Shown: piece after piece, positions 1-10,189 of the stretch
Layout of the letters: each line of letters opens with the position of its first letter
Numbering within the stretch: position 1 is the first letter of the stretch
Assembly (NCBI GenBank): GCA_963969495.1
Contig: OZ018328.1
Coordinates: forward strand, 5,363,319 to 5,427,318
Reading direction: 5' to 3'
Source: Ceratothoa steindachneri
Taxonomy: Eukaryota; Arthropoda; Malacostraca; Isopoda; Cymothoidae
Length of the DNA stretch: 64,000 nucleotides
Notes under the pieces: model-generated
What the model saw: only the letters and a program-made list of their open reading frames with translations
The model's database searches: none
Told to the model about the DNA's origin: nothing
Translations under genes and position numbers: made by a program

Positions 1-553
1 CCTTAGAAGGAGGCAGACAGAGGCTTGCGAGCTCCCGCAAAAGTTGCTGGAAGTGGGGAACAGTTGCAAGGAGACGAACAGAGAGGAAAGAGCTGGTGGA
101 AGGAAAGAAGGAACCAGCCACTGTTATGTGTCGTGGTTCTGTCGATAAACTTGCGGCGACGAGAATCGACAAGAATGTTGTGCGCAGAAAGGAAATCGAG
201 GCCTAAAATTAGAATGTCGACGTTGGCTATGATGAATGTCCATGAGAAAACACGACGTAACCCGAGAGAGAGAGCTTGAGAATACGCCTCCCATAACTCC
301 TTATATCCGATGAATTGGCCGCTTTAAGGATAAGATCAGAAGAAGTGCAAGCTTTCTCGACTGAAGAGGCTGGAATGACACTGCATTGAACGCCAGTGTC
401 AACCAGGAAGGAGAAACCAGAGAGTGGGTCATGAATACTAAATGGATGATCGACCTGATGAAAGGATGAGGCTGCATAGGTGACAGACCCATGTATCACT
501 TGCGAATTCAGTTTAAAGTTCCCTGTGCTTAAGATGAAAGTTGGGTAAAACAA
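1..553 (-). pseudogene. pol: Gypsy aspartic protease remnant (start of Pol)
   Basis: The protease matures the Gag-Pol polyprotein. The frame shows FSFLVDTGVQCSVIPAS with the catalytic DTG triad, then after a frameshift near 280 the second half with DILILGLDFLSAHNILVD, matching the conserved 'ILG.DFL...NLLVD' strand of gypsy proteases. The reading then heads off the left edge towards RT. It lies directly downstream of the Gag Cys/His motif, as expected. The frameshift makes it non-functional as it stands. Confidence 0.78.
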
Positions 554-589
554 CTCGTATAATTTTGTATGTGTGAAGGTGGTGAAGTT

Positions 590-1822
590 AGTCTAGGCGC
601 AGTTTGAAATGAAGATTGAGCATTTTGATGGTACGAGCATGGGGTTGAGCATTTTTCTGCTCTTGCACCAAATTTGAGGTGGTACCAGCAAAAGTCTGAA
701 TGATGAAATATAGCAGTATGAGCAGCACCGCCAGACTGGGGATTAAAGTTGTAGGCATGAGATGATGCCTGGTAAAAATTGCAAGGCTGAACACAGCGGA
801 CAGCGTTGCTCCCATAATTAGAGTGAGACTAGCAGCTACCCTGAGAGTTGTCAGGATAGGGGGAATTAGGCCTAGGTTTGAAATGAAACTGCTGTGCCCC
901 ACCTCTTGTGCTGGAGTTCCCTCGTTAGTGTTGCCTTTTGCGGGAGTAGGGACGACGTTTGACTCCTCTGCCTTGCTCATGATTTTGATATCGGTGAAGA
1001 CTCGTTCGCACCTTTAGGGCACGAATATCCATTTCAATCCTCCCCAGAACGGATAAAAACCAGAAGCTTGGGAGGATTCTTCCTGAGGGAGTCCTGGCCA
1101 GTTGTAAGGTGCTCTATCCAGTGACTTAACCTGAGAAATGGATACATGTGAGTGGTGTTTAACATTAGAGTTTTAAGATGTGCTACGCCCCCTATTTTCA
1201 TCATTTCCCCAGCTGACGAATGGATTATTATATAGGGCGTCAGCCGCCTCTGCCATCTTCACCACGTTCGATGGGGAGGACATTAGTATGAGGAGCTTAA
1301 TTTGATACGGCATCCCACGCATAAATATCTCAGTTATGAGTGGCTCAAGTTGGTCGAGCTGTGCCCCCTTGGCATGTGCTAGGGCCTTGAGATGGCCCAG
1401 AAAATGCGTGGGGCGCCTGTCCCCCATCTGCTGCGTATACAGTAGGATACGGAGGTCCTCAATTTGTGACCTCCCAAATTCCTCCATGAACGCGCTCCTG
1501 AACCTAACCCATCAAGCAGAATATTCTTTAAAGTGCAAAAGATACTTAGAGGTAATTTCTGGGCTACGACGATTGTTTTATGGTCCTCAGGAACTGCCTG
1601 GTGTTGGAGGATGAGCTCCACCATTTCCCACCAGCCAATGAGATTTTGTGAGTCGAATGGCGGTAGCTGAACCATAGGGGGAGTGGGAGGCGAATGCGGG
1701 AAAATGCTTACGTGGGGAGCGAAGGTGTTTGAATGCGTCGTTGTTGTTGCTGGGAAGGATGCTTGCGTGGTTTTTACTGTGGCTGGAGTTGGGGCGTAGC
1801 TTGGGGCTCCATTATAATCCAT
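590..1822 (-). pseudogene. gag: Gypsy Gag polyprotein remnant
   Basis: Gag is the particle-forming nucleic-acid-binding protein of the retrotransposon. The N-terminal frame (1822-1379) has a Pro/Thr-rich leader, then a capsid-like stretch with the signature PPFDSQNLIGWWEMVELIL, typical of insect and crustacean gypsy Gag (a tryptophan-rich 'P.F....W...VE' motif). A second frame (1487-1173) continues with capsid helices around THFLGHLKAL and FMRGMPYQIK. A third frame near 710-620 holds CWYHLKFGARAEKCSTPC, the Cys/His motif that ends Gag in this group. At least two frameshifts separate these blocks. Identification of the family is firm; exact ends are not. Confidence 0.75.
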
Positions 1823-2309
1823 TTATAGAAAAATAAAGGTTTGTGTTTGTGGGTATAAGCATAAATCCAATTCACGCGCTTGAACGTAAAAAATTGCAAA
1901 AAAATATATTGAAAACTGTTCACTCTTTGTATTTATTACTGTATATTATAATTAATTTTACGAAATTGCTAAGGGAGAAGTTAAGGATGTTAAGATGACT
2001 AAGGATAGAAAACGAGCACGTGTCGAAAAGTCACTCGTTAAAAAGGAAAGTCCACGCGAGAAAAAAATTTAACTGAGTGAGGCGAAATGCGTCGTCCGAA
2101 AATATAACACATGTGACGGTGAAAATTAATTTTTACGAATGAATGAATCGATGGGAGATAATTAAACTATTCTGGGCACCATTTATAGGGGTTAGAGTGT
2201 ATATTGCGCCAATGCACTAGATAGCTCAAGTCACAATTAACCCCCAAACCTATATTTCGCTATTCAAGGGACTGAAGTTAAATGCTACGCGAAGTCTAAA
2301 TTTGTGCAG
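1823..2309. other. AT-rich spacer between gypsy and jockey remnants
   Basis: No gene is visible. By position this could contain the 5' LTR and leader of the gypsy element on its left, but with only one copy in the window no LTR boundary or primer-binding site can be shown. Confidence 0.4.
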
Positions 2310-3487
2310 ATGAATTTCATTAGGGATTGTCTGGGATTGAAATATTAGCAAACGATCCGGCCAAAACATCGGAAATATGGGACAAGTCTCCCAACAGTTC
2401 TCCGGCCTGAACAATGTTGGGAGCTGTAAAGCCATTGGATTTCCCCAATAGCTTTTTGATCTCCTTCAAGATCTTGTCTACAGGGGTCTGCCAACATATC
2501 GATGCGATGTAACCATCCAACGAGGTCTTTCGAGCTCGTCGAAGGGTGCGTCGCCGTGCTGCCCTTGCTCGGTTACGATCAAATTTCTTTACCATCGTGG
2601 GGGACCGATGGTAACGTTGGCAATCCGTTTACATTCAGTGACAACTCTCGAGCATTCAGCAGACCACCAGGGCAATTGTGGTTCACGAGTAGTTGAGCTG
2701 GAGAGCGGGATTGAGGAATTAGCTGCATGATTGACGTGGGCTAGAAGATCATCAATAGCCACTTCAATATCTTCATGAGGGAAGCACCCATCATGGCTCG
2801 AGAGGTAACTGAACTTAGGCCAGTTTGCTTTTTTGTATTGCATCTTTTGCTAGGTGGTGGAGGAGGACTACCTGTATATGGTGTTATTACGATGAGAAAG
2901 TGTTACTGCCTCGCAAGTCAGGATCCACTGCTCAGTCATAATCAGCTCTACAGCTTGGTGAACAGAGAGACAAGTCCACACATGCAAAGCTGTTCGTCTG
3001 GATGTGAAATGATGTGTGGCTGCCATCGTTAAGAAAATAGACATCATTAGTGCCCAGAAATCTCTCAGCCATATTTCTTTTAGGGTTGTTATCATGGTCT
3101 ACCCTAAAAGAGGTGTCGAGCATTAAAGTCGCCAATCAATAAAAAGGGAGGAAGAAGTTTAAAGATTAAATTAGCTAACTTTGTAGCTAAAACAGCTGTA
3201 TCTCTTTACTCGCCAGGAGGAAGATACAGCGAACAGACCGAATAATGGCGACTGGAAAACAGGCGGACAGCAACCACCTGCAGGTCTGTGTTAAGAGAGA
3301 GCTGGTTGTGGGGAACCCTGTTGTTAACAAAACAGCAGAACCATGAATTGTTTCTCCGGGGTTCTTATAATATCCCACAAAACTCCTGTAAAGCAATACA
3401 ATCGGGATTGTAATCCTTAAGCAGGAGATTTAACTCTTCCCATTTAGGGAAGAGACCTTGCAGGTTCCAATGAATAATTAGAAACAT
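2310..3487 (-). pseudogene. Jockey-like ORF2: endonuclease and pre-RT linker
   Basis: The AP endonuclease nicks target DNA to prime reverse transcription. The frame starts MFLIIHWNLQG, the usual 'HWNCRG' opening; LLIGDFNARH near 3150 is the catalytic GDFNA block; VDLSLCSPS near 2960 and a degenerate GSDH block near 2905 end the domain. The linker then shows PQLPWWSAECS (about 2650) and the Arg-rich ARAARRRTLRRARK segment. The sequence stops at FANISIPDNP near 2320, just before RT fingers would begin. Frame changes occur near 3180, 2870 and 2590. Confidence 0.78.
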
Positions 3488-3489
3488 TG

Positions 3490-5199
3490 TTACCGTTTAA
3501 GCATAACGGTAGATTTCTTCCTACCCTTAGGGGTAGGAGATTTTGGATTTGAACTACCAGCGGAAGTAGTTCGTGTCATACTAGCCTTAGGCTTGGATAT
3601 GACAAAGGAGGCATCGAAAGCTTGAGTTTTGCCTTTGGTTTTTCTTTTTAAGAGGTGGCGCATCAGATTTTAATAAGTGGCTGTAAGAGAGAACTGTCTT
3701 CACTGTAGAAACAGAGATGGTAGCTACTCCAGTGGTCAGTTCAGGTGTCGAGGGAACAGACGATGTTGACACTGCTGGTGGTATCGGTTAAAATGGTAGA
3801 AGCGATGGTGGTGGCAAGGACATCGGCAAAAGTTGTGAATTCTTTGCTGATAGAGAAGGATGTGGAGTCAGTTTTTGAGAGTCCTCCTCAGATGAGGGGG
3901 TAACCTCCACAACAGCTCGCTCCTGGGAAGGAGCAAAGGTTTGTTCCTTCTCATTCTGGGATCGAAGGAATTCCAAGCAGTATCAACAAGAGGGGGTGGA
4001 GTGATAACTGGCTTTGGAGCTGAAGAAGAGCTTGGTCCTTTAGGGGCAGGGTGAAAGTCCAGAGGTAGAATGGATACCACCTGAGGACGAACATGATCAA
4101 CATCTACATGTTTTGGAACGGTAGCAAGGTGCTTAACCATCCTTGGGGAACCAGGAGAGGATGGAAGGTTCCTCTTCTTGTTGGCAACCTCAGAAACACT
4201 GTTAGGTGCTGGCCAAGAGTGTTCATCACCAGGAGATGTACTTTTAGGATGGGGAGGACTTTTTACCTGGTCAGGCACAGGAGAACCAGTAGGAGGTCTC
4301 TGGCTTCTCCCTTTATTTGACCCGGTAGATTGCAGAGCATCAGAAAAGCTCGCTCACACCAGGTTGGACATACATCTCCTTTACTCTCCTTCTGGCCTCT
4401 TTAAAACCGACCCTGTCCATGTTTCTAATTGCAATGACTTCTCTCTCATAGATAAAGAAAGTGCATTGATGTGATATTGCAGGGTGTACTCCACCACAGT
4501 TAGGGCAGCACGGCTGTTGAGAACAGGGCGTCCCGTGATAATCCGATCCACAATTCACACACAACCTTGCCTGTTTACAAAACTTGCTTACATAGCCAAA
4601 GCGTTGGCAATGGAAGCATCGTCGTGGGTTTTCAACGTAAGGCTTGGCTGGGACTTTAAGATAGCCAGCCTTAACGTACTTGGGCGGTTCCAATCTGTTG
4701 AAGGTCAGGATTATGTTGGCGGTGGCGGTAGCTAACCTAGCGCCATTCAAAACCTGGAAATGCGGTGGGCACCTACAACCTTCTGATTTGTAAGTTTCGA
4801 TACAAGCCTGTCAACATCGAAATCTATTAACTCTCTCAATCAGATAAGACCTTTACTGGTGTTAAATGTCGGTTGTGAAGCAGAGGACATGTCTACAGAA
4901 GCTAAAGACCGCAGAGTCTTAATCCGCTGATGCTGCTCGCTTAATTTCGCCTCGACTATCAATGCGCCATCATTACGTGGCCACATTTGGGCAGGTTCGC
5001 CTCATTTCTCAACATAATCCTCGTAAATGTTGAAGATGTCAACCTTACTAAGAGAACTATTGTTCGCTTTCAAGACTAAAAATCGGTCGTAATCCAACTC
5101 AGGGTCGACTTCTGACCTAAAAGGATCAAAGCGTCTACCGTCAGGGTCCAAGGCACGATGACCAGAGACCTGGGAGTTATGTTTGTTAAATTTACCCAT
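3490..5199 (-). pseudogene. Jockey-like ORF1 (Gag-like, three zinc knuckles)
   Basis: ORF1 binds the element RNA. The start frame (5199-5002) begins MGKFNKHNSQ. The central frame (4750-4340) contains an RNA-binding fold remnant and three Cys/His knuckles: CFHCQRFGYVSKFC, CVNCGSDYHGTPC and CPNCGGVHPAISHQC. The first has Tyr where His is normal. A Pro/Ser-rich tail follows (4278-3868, 3772-3587) and ends with a basic segment at about 3500. The ORF1 stop TAA is two bases before the ORF2 ATG. Frameshifts break the frame at least twice. The three-knuckle layout is typical of jockey-clade ORF1. Confidence 0.78.
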
Positions 5200-5689
5200 T
5201 TAAGTATATATTTTATTTTGGGCTGTCCCATGAGCCGAGGGCATTCACCAAATCGTCATCGTGAGTCTAAAGAGCGCCCATACAGCCTAGACGGGGTAAC
5301 CCGCCCCCCGACTCCCACTGTCGTTTTATAAACAGTGGAGCCTTATAACGGGGATTCTCTGGACTGCGGTGCTAAGACCTCCTTTAAGACACGGTCTTGC
5401 AGACGATGACCCCATTAGGCGCAACCGTCAACCCGTACAGAGGCAAAAGTAAGAAAAGAAGGAGAAAAGGCTAAGCTGTGGCTGGACGGGGCGCTGAGTC
5501 CCGTCAGCACGGTGGCCAGGAAGGCAAATCACCACGCCGCTTACGGGGAAGAGAATTGGTACAGAAGGCGAGATAGGGGTTAGCGGAAGAAGAAAAAGAA
5601 TGCCAAGCTGGGGCCGGACGGGGCGCTGAGTCCCGTCAGCATGGTGGCCAGGAAGGCAAATCACCGCGCCCCTTACGGGGTCTAGATAT
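5200..5689. other. Non-coding region between two divergent LINEs
   Basis: This GC-rich segment separates the minus-strand jockey-like ORF1 (start 5199) from the plus-strand I-like ORF1 (open from about 5690). It probably holds one or both 5' UTRs and contains the 132-bp repeat listed separately. Confidence 0.5.
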
Positions 5690-5690
5690 A
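5466..5690. repeat. Tandem repeat, about 132-bp period, 1.7 copies
   Basis: The block GGACGGGGCGCTGAGTCCCG at 5484 recurs at 5616 with the same downstream sequence (GGTGGCCAGGAAGGCAAATC, then TTACGGGG). The two copies differ at a few positions. They sit just upstream of the A-element ORF1, so they may be 5'-UTR monomers of that LINE, or of the jockey-like element on the other strand. Confidence 0.85.
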
Positions 5691-6677
5691 AGAGAGGCCC
5701 GCCAGCGTGCTCGAGCACAAACCTTACCACTCGGCCGTCTCTTCTCTGACGTATTACGTGACGCTGGACGAAATCGACCATCACGCCCGAGTTCCGACCA
5801 GCCTGAAGCACTTGATCCTACATCTACTCGCAGCGTCAGAAACATTCAGGATATGCAGTCGAAGCATCGCGCTCACACCGAGATAACCAATGTAGCCGCC
5901 TTCTCTCCATCAGCTTTAGCTGGGAGAGACGCTCAGGTTGAGACACTTGAAGACATCAGACGCTATTCGAAAGAATCCTCAACATCGACCAGTGAAGGTT
6001 TATCAACCCGGCCCTGAGACCCAAAGTCAAGTGGTAAGAGGAAAGTTTCCTCACCTGGGTCATCGACCACCAATAAGCGGGCAGCCTCTGGAGCTGTCTC
6101 GGCCGAACCCTGAGAATCTTCAATGGATTCTTTCCCTATGGCCCAACATTCTATGCCCTTAAGTCCGTGCCCCCCCTCACAAGACTTAGGCCCCATCCTG
6201 ATCCAAACGATGACAGATATACACCCAGCTCCACATACCTCGCTCAGATCGCCTGTTCGTTCCACTTACGCTTCTACCCATAGTTCGATGGGAGCAGTTG
6301 ATACTCCAACATCACCAATCGCGGCGGTTGAACCAACTACTCAGAACTCAAAAATACCCTCGAACAATAAATCCGGATCTACCGGCCGAAAATCCCTTCT
6401 CGATCTTCCTTTTCCGCCAGGTTGTGAGCCCGAATTAAAATCAAGGGCCTCGGTCGGTTCTCCAAAACCCTCGATAAAAGCCACAGTTACTGCTCCCTCT
6501 ACGATCTCTCCCCCTGCAAAAGCAGGCTCCTCAAAATCTGTTCTCTGTCTCCCAGGCTCTTTGGGGCGAACCTCAAATACAATATCGGCCACAAAAGAGA
6601 AAAATATATCCACAGTGGTATCTAACCGGCTGGTGGCGTGGGGGCCGCAGCCATCTACCCAGGAGGAGAATTCCTAA
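5690..6677 (+). pseudogene. A-element ORF1 remnant, Ser/Pro/Thr-rich
   Basis: One open frame runs from about 5690 to a stop near 6026 (including SKHRAHTEITNVAAFSPS). A second runs 6123-6677, rich in Ser, Pro and Thr (for example HSMPLSPCPPSQDLGP and TISPPAKAGSSKSV). No zinc knuckle is seen in it. I call it ORF1 because it sits upstream of LINE Pol domains on the same strand; the function itself is not recognisable. The frame ends where the RNase H block begins, so a deletion junction near 6670 removed everything between. Confidence 0.45.
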
Positions 6678-6689
6678 CTTTATCTTTGC

Positions 6690-7306
6690 TGCCAGCAGCA
6701 TCCAGTTTTACCGCTGAACTTTTAGCAATCCCTCTAGCCTTTAGACTCATCCAAATTTTACCTTTTAGTGATTTTGTCATTTTTTTCCGACTTCAGGAGT
6801 CTCTCACAGTCAATTAGATCTTTTAATGCGTCCCATCCCCTAGTCACAGAAATTTGCAACTGGCTGATCCAAAATGCGTCCCGATATAGAATTATTTTTT
6901 TCTGGGTCCCTGGGCATGTGGGGGTCCTGGACAAAAAGAGAGCTGATCAGCTGGCCTGCTCAGCACATTCTGTGTCCCCTGAGAACACGGCTCTGTCTGT
7001 GGCAGAATGAATGGGATGACTGTTCATCATCCAAACTATACAAAAAAAAATTCTATTCACTCTTGGCCCTCGAGCCGTCATAGAATGCGCTCGTTGGAGG
7101 TAGCCCTTTGCCGAGTTCGCATTGGCCACACAAGAGTTACTCACGGCCATCTTGTTTCGGGTGATGTTCAAATCAGCCCTTGCTGTCTTTTTTGCGGTGG
7201 GGAACAATTGGTTGCCTACACTTTATTAGATTGCACCCATTTTGCCATTCTCCGGTTGTTCTGTTTCTCGACCCTTTTAACTACCTCTCAACACACCCGT
7301 CTTTGA
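6690..7306 (+). pseudogene. A-element ORF2 C-terminus: RNase H and zinc knuckle
   Basis: RNase H removes template RNA during LINE replication. The remnant shows SFTAELLAIPLAF (the 'TAEL.AI..A' helix), then HPLVTEICNWLIQ and IIFFWVPGHVGVLDKKRADQ, the conserved 'CWVPGH.GI.GNE.AD' motif with GNE altered to DKK. A frame change follows, then EVALCRVRIGHTRVTHGHL and a CCHC-type CLFCGG block, the usual end of I-like ORF2. Frameshifts near 6830 and 7010 make it inactive. Confidence 0.75.
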
Positions 7307-8049
7307 TTCATATTGGCAGATGAATCTTTTAACCCTTCGTTTTTAAAATTTTTAGCACAAAGTGGTCTCCTCCACCTTTTATAGATAATTTACCTCGTTT
7401 TATCCTAGCTGCCATATAGAACCCACTTGGATTGGGCAGCAACCCACTGGTTCCTTACCTTAAACCTTATGTCATGTTCTCTTGTAGTTTTCCCACCCAT
7501 TTATCATTTCCGCTATCTCACCGGGGGCCTATGCCCTCACACATGTTGATCGGACATGGAAACTATGTAATTCTCCGTTACCCGCCTGTAAGTTAAACTT
7601 CCGAGGTGGCCACATACTTCCTTGACAGGGTGGTTTGGTGGCAAACGGGAAGCCAAGTTGGCTCTGCCTGGTCCATCAGGGGACTTGTCCTCTGTCAGCT
7701 TAAGGAGTCACTTCCGGACTGCTCCTAACATGGCATTGTTCCAGTGCTGCTTCCTGGCCCCTTGTGTTATTACTGGGGCAGCCTAGAGATGAGCTCTACT
7801 CTCGCCGGTATAGTTCCTCTCTATGTAGAACTCCGTTGTAGGTAGTGAACTCGCTAGGCTAAGTTAACTATGCATGGTTTATTAGCCCCGTCTCTCTCTC
7901 TTTTATATTTTCAGGGGTTGATCCCAGAGAGGCTCTGGCCTTCTGGTGGCGGGGGGAGGGGTCAGCTCGGAGGTCCAAGGTGCTGTAAACCAGATTATTA
8001 TATCCTTTTTTCCCTTGCCCAATTATTTTCTTTTACTGCCCTTTATTTC
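7307..8049 (+). other. Probable 3' UTR of LINE A
   Basis: No coding signal. It follows the ORF2 zinc knuckle directly and ends where element B was inserted. It has no clear poly-A or short terminal repeat. Confidence 0.4.
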
Positions 8050-8063
8050 TCCTATCTAGTGGC
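8050..8063. repeat. Left target-site duplication of LINE B (14 bp)
   Basis: TCCTATCTAGTGGC here is repeated exactly at 12961-12974. The two copies bracket element B, the hallmark of target-primed insertion. Confidence 0.9.
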
Positions 8064-8886
8064 TATCCCGGATCGGGGCTGAGGGGAAAGGGGACAATGT
8101 TCCCTAACCTCTGAGCTCCGGTTTTGGATGGTGGGTTTTTAACAACCTGCTTCATCTCCACCCATACCTTCTTCACGTCCCTTTTCCTTCTCACTTCACT
8201 ATCTAATTTTTACGCCTTGCCTAAGGTGGAGCCGCCAGGTCACCAGGTGGGAGGGGTGGCCATAATTGGCGGCCCCTGGCTCTGCCAGCCCCATAAGCAC
8301 CCCTCGCAGAGCGGGCCACTGTGAGGGGTGATTAGTGTTTGCTTCCCGTAAAAGAAATAGGGTCACCATGCCCAATGATAATAAAATAAAAAAATTCCCC
8401 TCGTCCATCGTCGTAGCCGCCCTCTGGCGGCTCCACAGAAAAAAATGGAGGTCCGCCCCCTGTGCTCTTGCAGGGGACCCTCCAAATCTCTAAACCGGAG
8501 AGGAGGCTTACTCCTCTTCTTCGCTTACGGGTGTAGGGGACCCCCTCACTTCCTTGTCTGGAGGTGCCTTTGGGCACCTCCCTCTTTCCAGCGTCAGTCC
8601 CCCCTTTACTTTCCAAGGAGACTGCCAAGAAAGCCAGCAGGCAGCCCATAGCCGACCGCTCCCCATTCAAACGACTCGATAGGGCAAACCCCCTTGGGGG
8701 GGGGGAGGGAAGCCAGGCCTCATCGGTCGCTTTTCTCAAAAGACCTGCTGGTTAGAATATTAAACCTAGCGGGGGTCAAAGCCTGTGCTTGCCAGACTCG
8801 ACTTGTGACATCACTGCCAATGGGACCGATGATGTCCTGGGAGGGAAAGGTAGCCAATTGGAGCCCCCCTCTCCACCGAGATAGAT
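8064..8886 (+). other. 5' UTR / ORF1 leader of LINE B
   Basis: GC-rich with G- and C-runs (for example the G run near 8696-8706) and no frame I can recognise. By the TSD boundary it belongs to element B. Confidence 0.5.
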
Positions 8887-10180
8887 ATGGTCCTTGAGGC
8901 AACCCGGCCTCAGACGGTAGGGCCTTTTATTGGAGTGAATCTGAGCTCGGCACCAAGCACCGAACTCGAGTCCACCCCTATGCAAGGTCCTCAACGGCTA
9001 GGGTTTCCAAGGCAGTACAAGGAGGGGAAGGATATCCACCAACCGGTGCCCCTGCGACTGCCAGGATCTTCTCCATCTCGGAGAAGGGCCTTGCTGAGGC
9101 TGGTCCATTTGGCCTAGGGGCTCCTACTGGCGGAGGGGAGAAGCGGGTTCATTCCCCGCCCTCCTCTCCTAAAAAAGAGACTCGGGATCCTCTCCACCCG
9201 CTGGGGCTGCGAGGATGGATGGGTCTGCTGCCACTTCGGTAAGCAACCAAGCCAAGATCGGCACATCCGGCCCCTATGCACCCCAGGGTGCAAGGGTGCA
9301 GAGCCCCTGACTAAGACCAAAAGTGCGCAGAACTGAGCCTCGATTACATCGGGGCCCCTCATTCAAAGATTACCTGGCGTTTTCGAGCCCGCTGGCTTCA
9401 AACCCTTTCTCGTTATTCGCACCACTGATAGCACCATGTTGGCTAATGGGAACATAATCCATCAGGGAAGAGCTTCAGCTAGTGCAATTGATAGAGAGCC
9501 AAAGGTGACCCGTTTCTCGGTCGGGAGCCTTTTGGCGAATGCATCGAATACCTCCGCGACGGCCATGATTAGTGCCCTTCGGTCACTTGACGGTACACCT
9601 GTGAGTGTGACGCCGCACTCTACCATGAACTTCGTGAAAGGAGTAGTTTATGCGAGGGAACTCGTGGAATACTCCATATAAGACATCACTTTAGAGCTGG
9701 TCGACCATGGAGTGGTCAAAGTCGAACGTGTGATGAGAAAACAGGGAGGGTCCTTAAGACCCACCCCTACACTTTTCGTCACGTTCGACTGTCACAAGCT
9801 CGCAGAGTCGCTGCGTGCCGTTTGGTATCGCTACCGCGTAAAGGCATTCGTGCCACTGCCGCGGAGGTGCTATTACTGCCACCCATTCGGCCATACTAAT
9901 TGCTCCTGTCGATGGTCAAAGTTGGGGTTACCCAAAACCTATGTAAGCTGCTCCAAGGCCACACACGATAGGTCCAAATCGTGTGTAACCAAGTGTGTCA
10001 ATTGCGGAGAGCCGCATCCCGCTTCTTCGAAGCAATATGGTGCATATCTCCCTTAGAAGGAAATCCTGGCCGTTCAGGCTCAGGATCGTCTCTCATTTCC
10101 CGAGGCTAAGGAATTGGTCCTGGCGTGCCCGGCGCTACCTGGGACGTCCTTTGCCTCAATGTTGAAAAAGACACCCTCTA
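8887..10180 (+). pseudogene. LINE B ORF1 (Gag-like with zinc knuckles)
   Basis: ORF1 is the RNA-binding chaperone of I-like LINEs. After a poorly conserved leader the frame from about 9340 reads ASAIDREPKVTRFSVGSLL and NFVKGVVYARELVEYS (RNA-recognition-like fold), then PTPTLFVTFDCHKLAESL. Zinc knuckles follow: CYYCHPFGHTNCSC and CVNCGEPHPASSKQ. The tail DRLSFPEAKELVLACP ends the ORF1-like sequence. One stop (about 9680) and frame changes near 9120, 9330 and 10055 break it. Sequence beyond 10185 aligns with the pre-RT part of ORF2, so the true ORF1 end and the endonuclease were lost in a deletion. Confidence 0.72.
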
Positions 10181-10189
10181 CTCTGGGAC

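Larger units (their letters stand above)
1..1822 (-). mobile_element. Ty3/gypsy LTR retrotransposon, 5' part (gag + protease)
   Basis: Minus-strand coding order is gag (from about 1822 down to 590) then aspartic protease (553 to 1), as in Ty3/gypsy elements. Reverse transcriptase would follow and must lie beyond the left edge. Frames shift at least three times, so this is a dead copy. No LTR pair can be checked because only one side is in the window; the AT-rich stretch 1823-2309 is where its 5' LTR would be expected. Confidence 0.8.
2310..5199 (-). mobile_element. Jockey-like non-LTR retrotransposon lacking RT
   Basis: ORF1 (5199-3490) with zinc knuckles is followed by ORF2 (from 3487) with an AP-type endonuclease and the pre-RT linker, which breaks off near 2310. 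The RT and 3' end are missing although the 5' end is kept, the opposite of normal 5' truncation, so the loss came after insertion or through recombination. Several frameshifts and stops are present. Confidence 0.8.
5690..8049 (+). mobile_element. I-like LINE 'A', internally deleted (ORF1 to RNase H)
   Basis: An ORF1-like Ser/Pro/Thr-rich frame (5690-6677) is followed within about 20 bases by an RNase H domain and a C-terminal zinc knuckle (6690-7306), with endonuclease and RT absent. LINEs with RNase H after RT belong to the I/R1/LOA group. A non-coding 3' part (7307-8049) follows, and element B is inserted at 8050-8063. Its own 3' end cannot be fixed. Confidence 0.65.

Noticed and set aside
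588..980. Minus frame with membrane-like hydrophobic stretches
   Set aside because: The adjacent minus frame encodes the gypsy Cys/His motif, so this hydrophobic reading is an out-of-frame artefact.
8332..8739. Minus-strand 135-codon frame in GC-rich DNA
   Set aside because: It is antisense to the leader of LINE B, has no family pattern, and GC-rich DNA has few chance stops.
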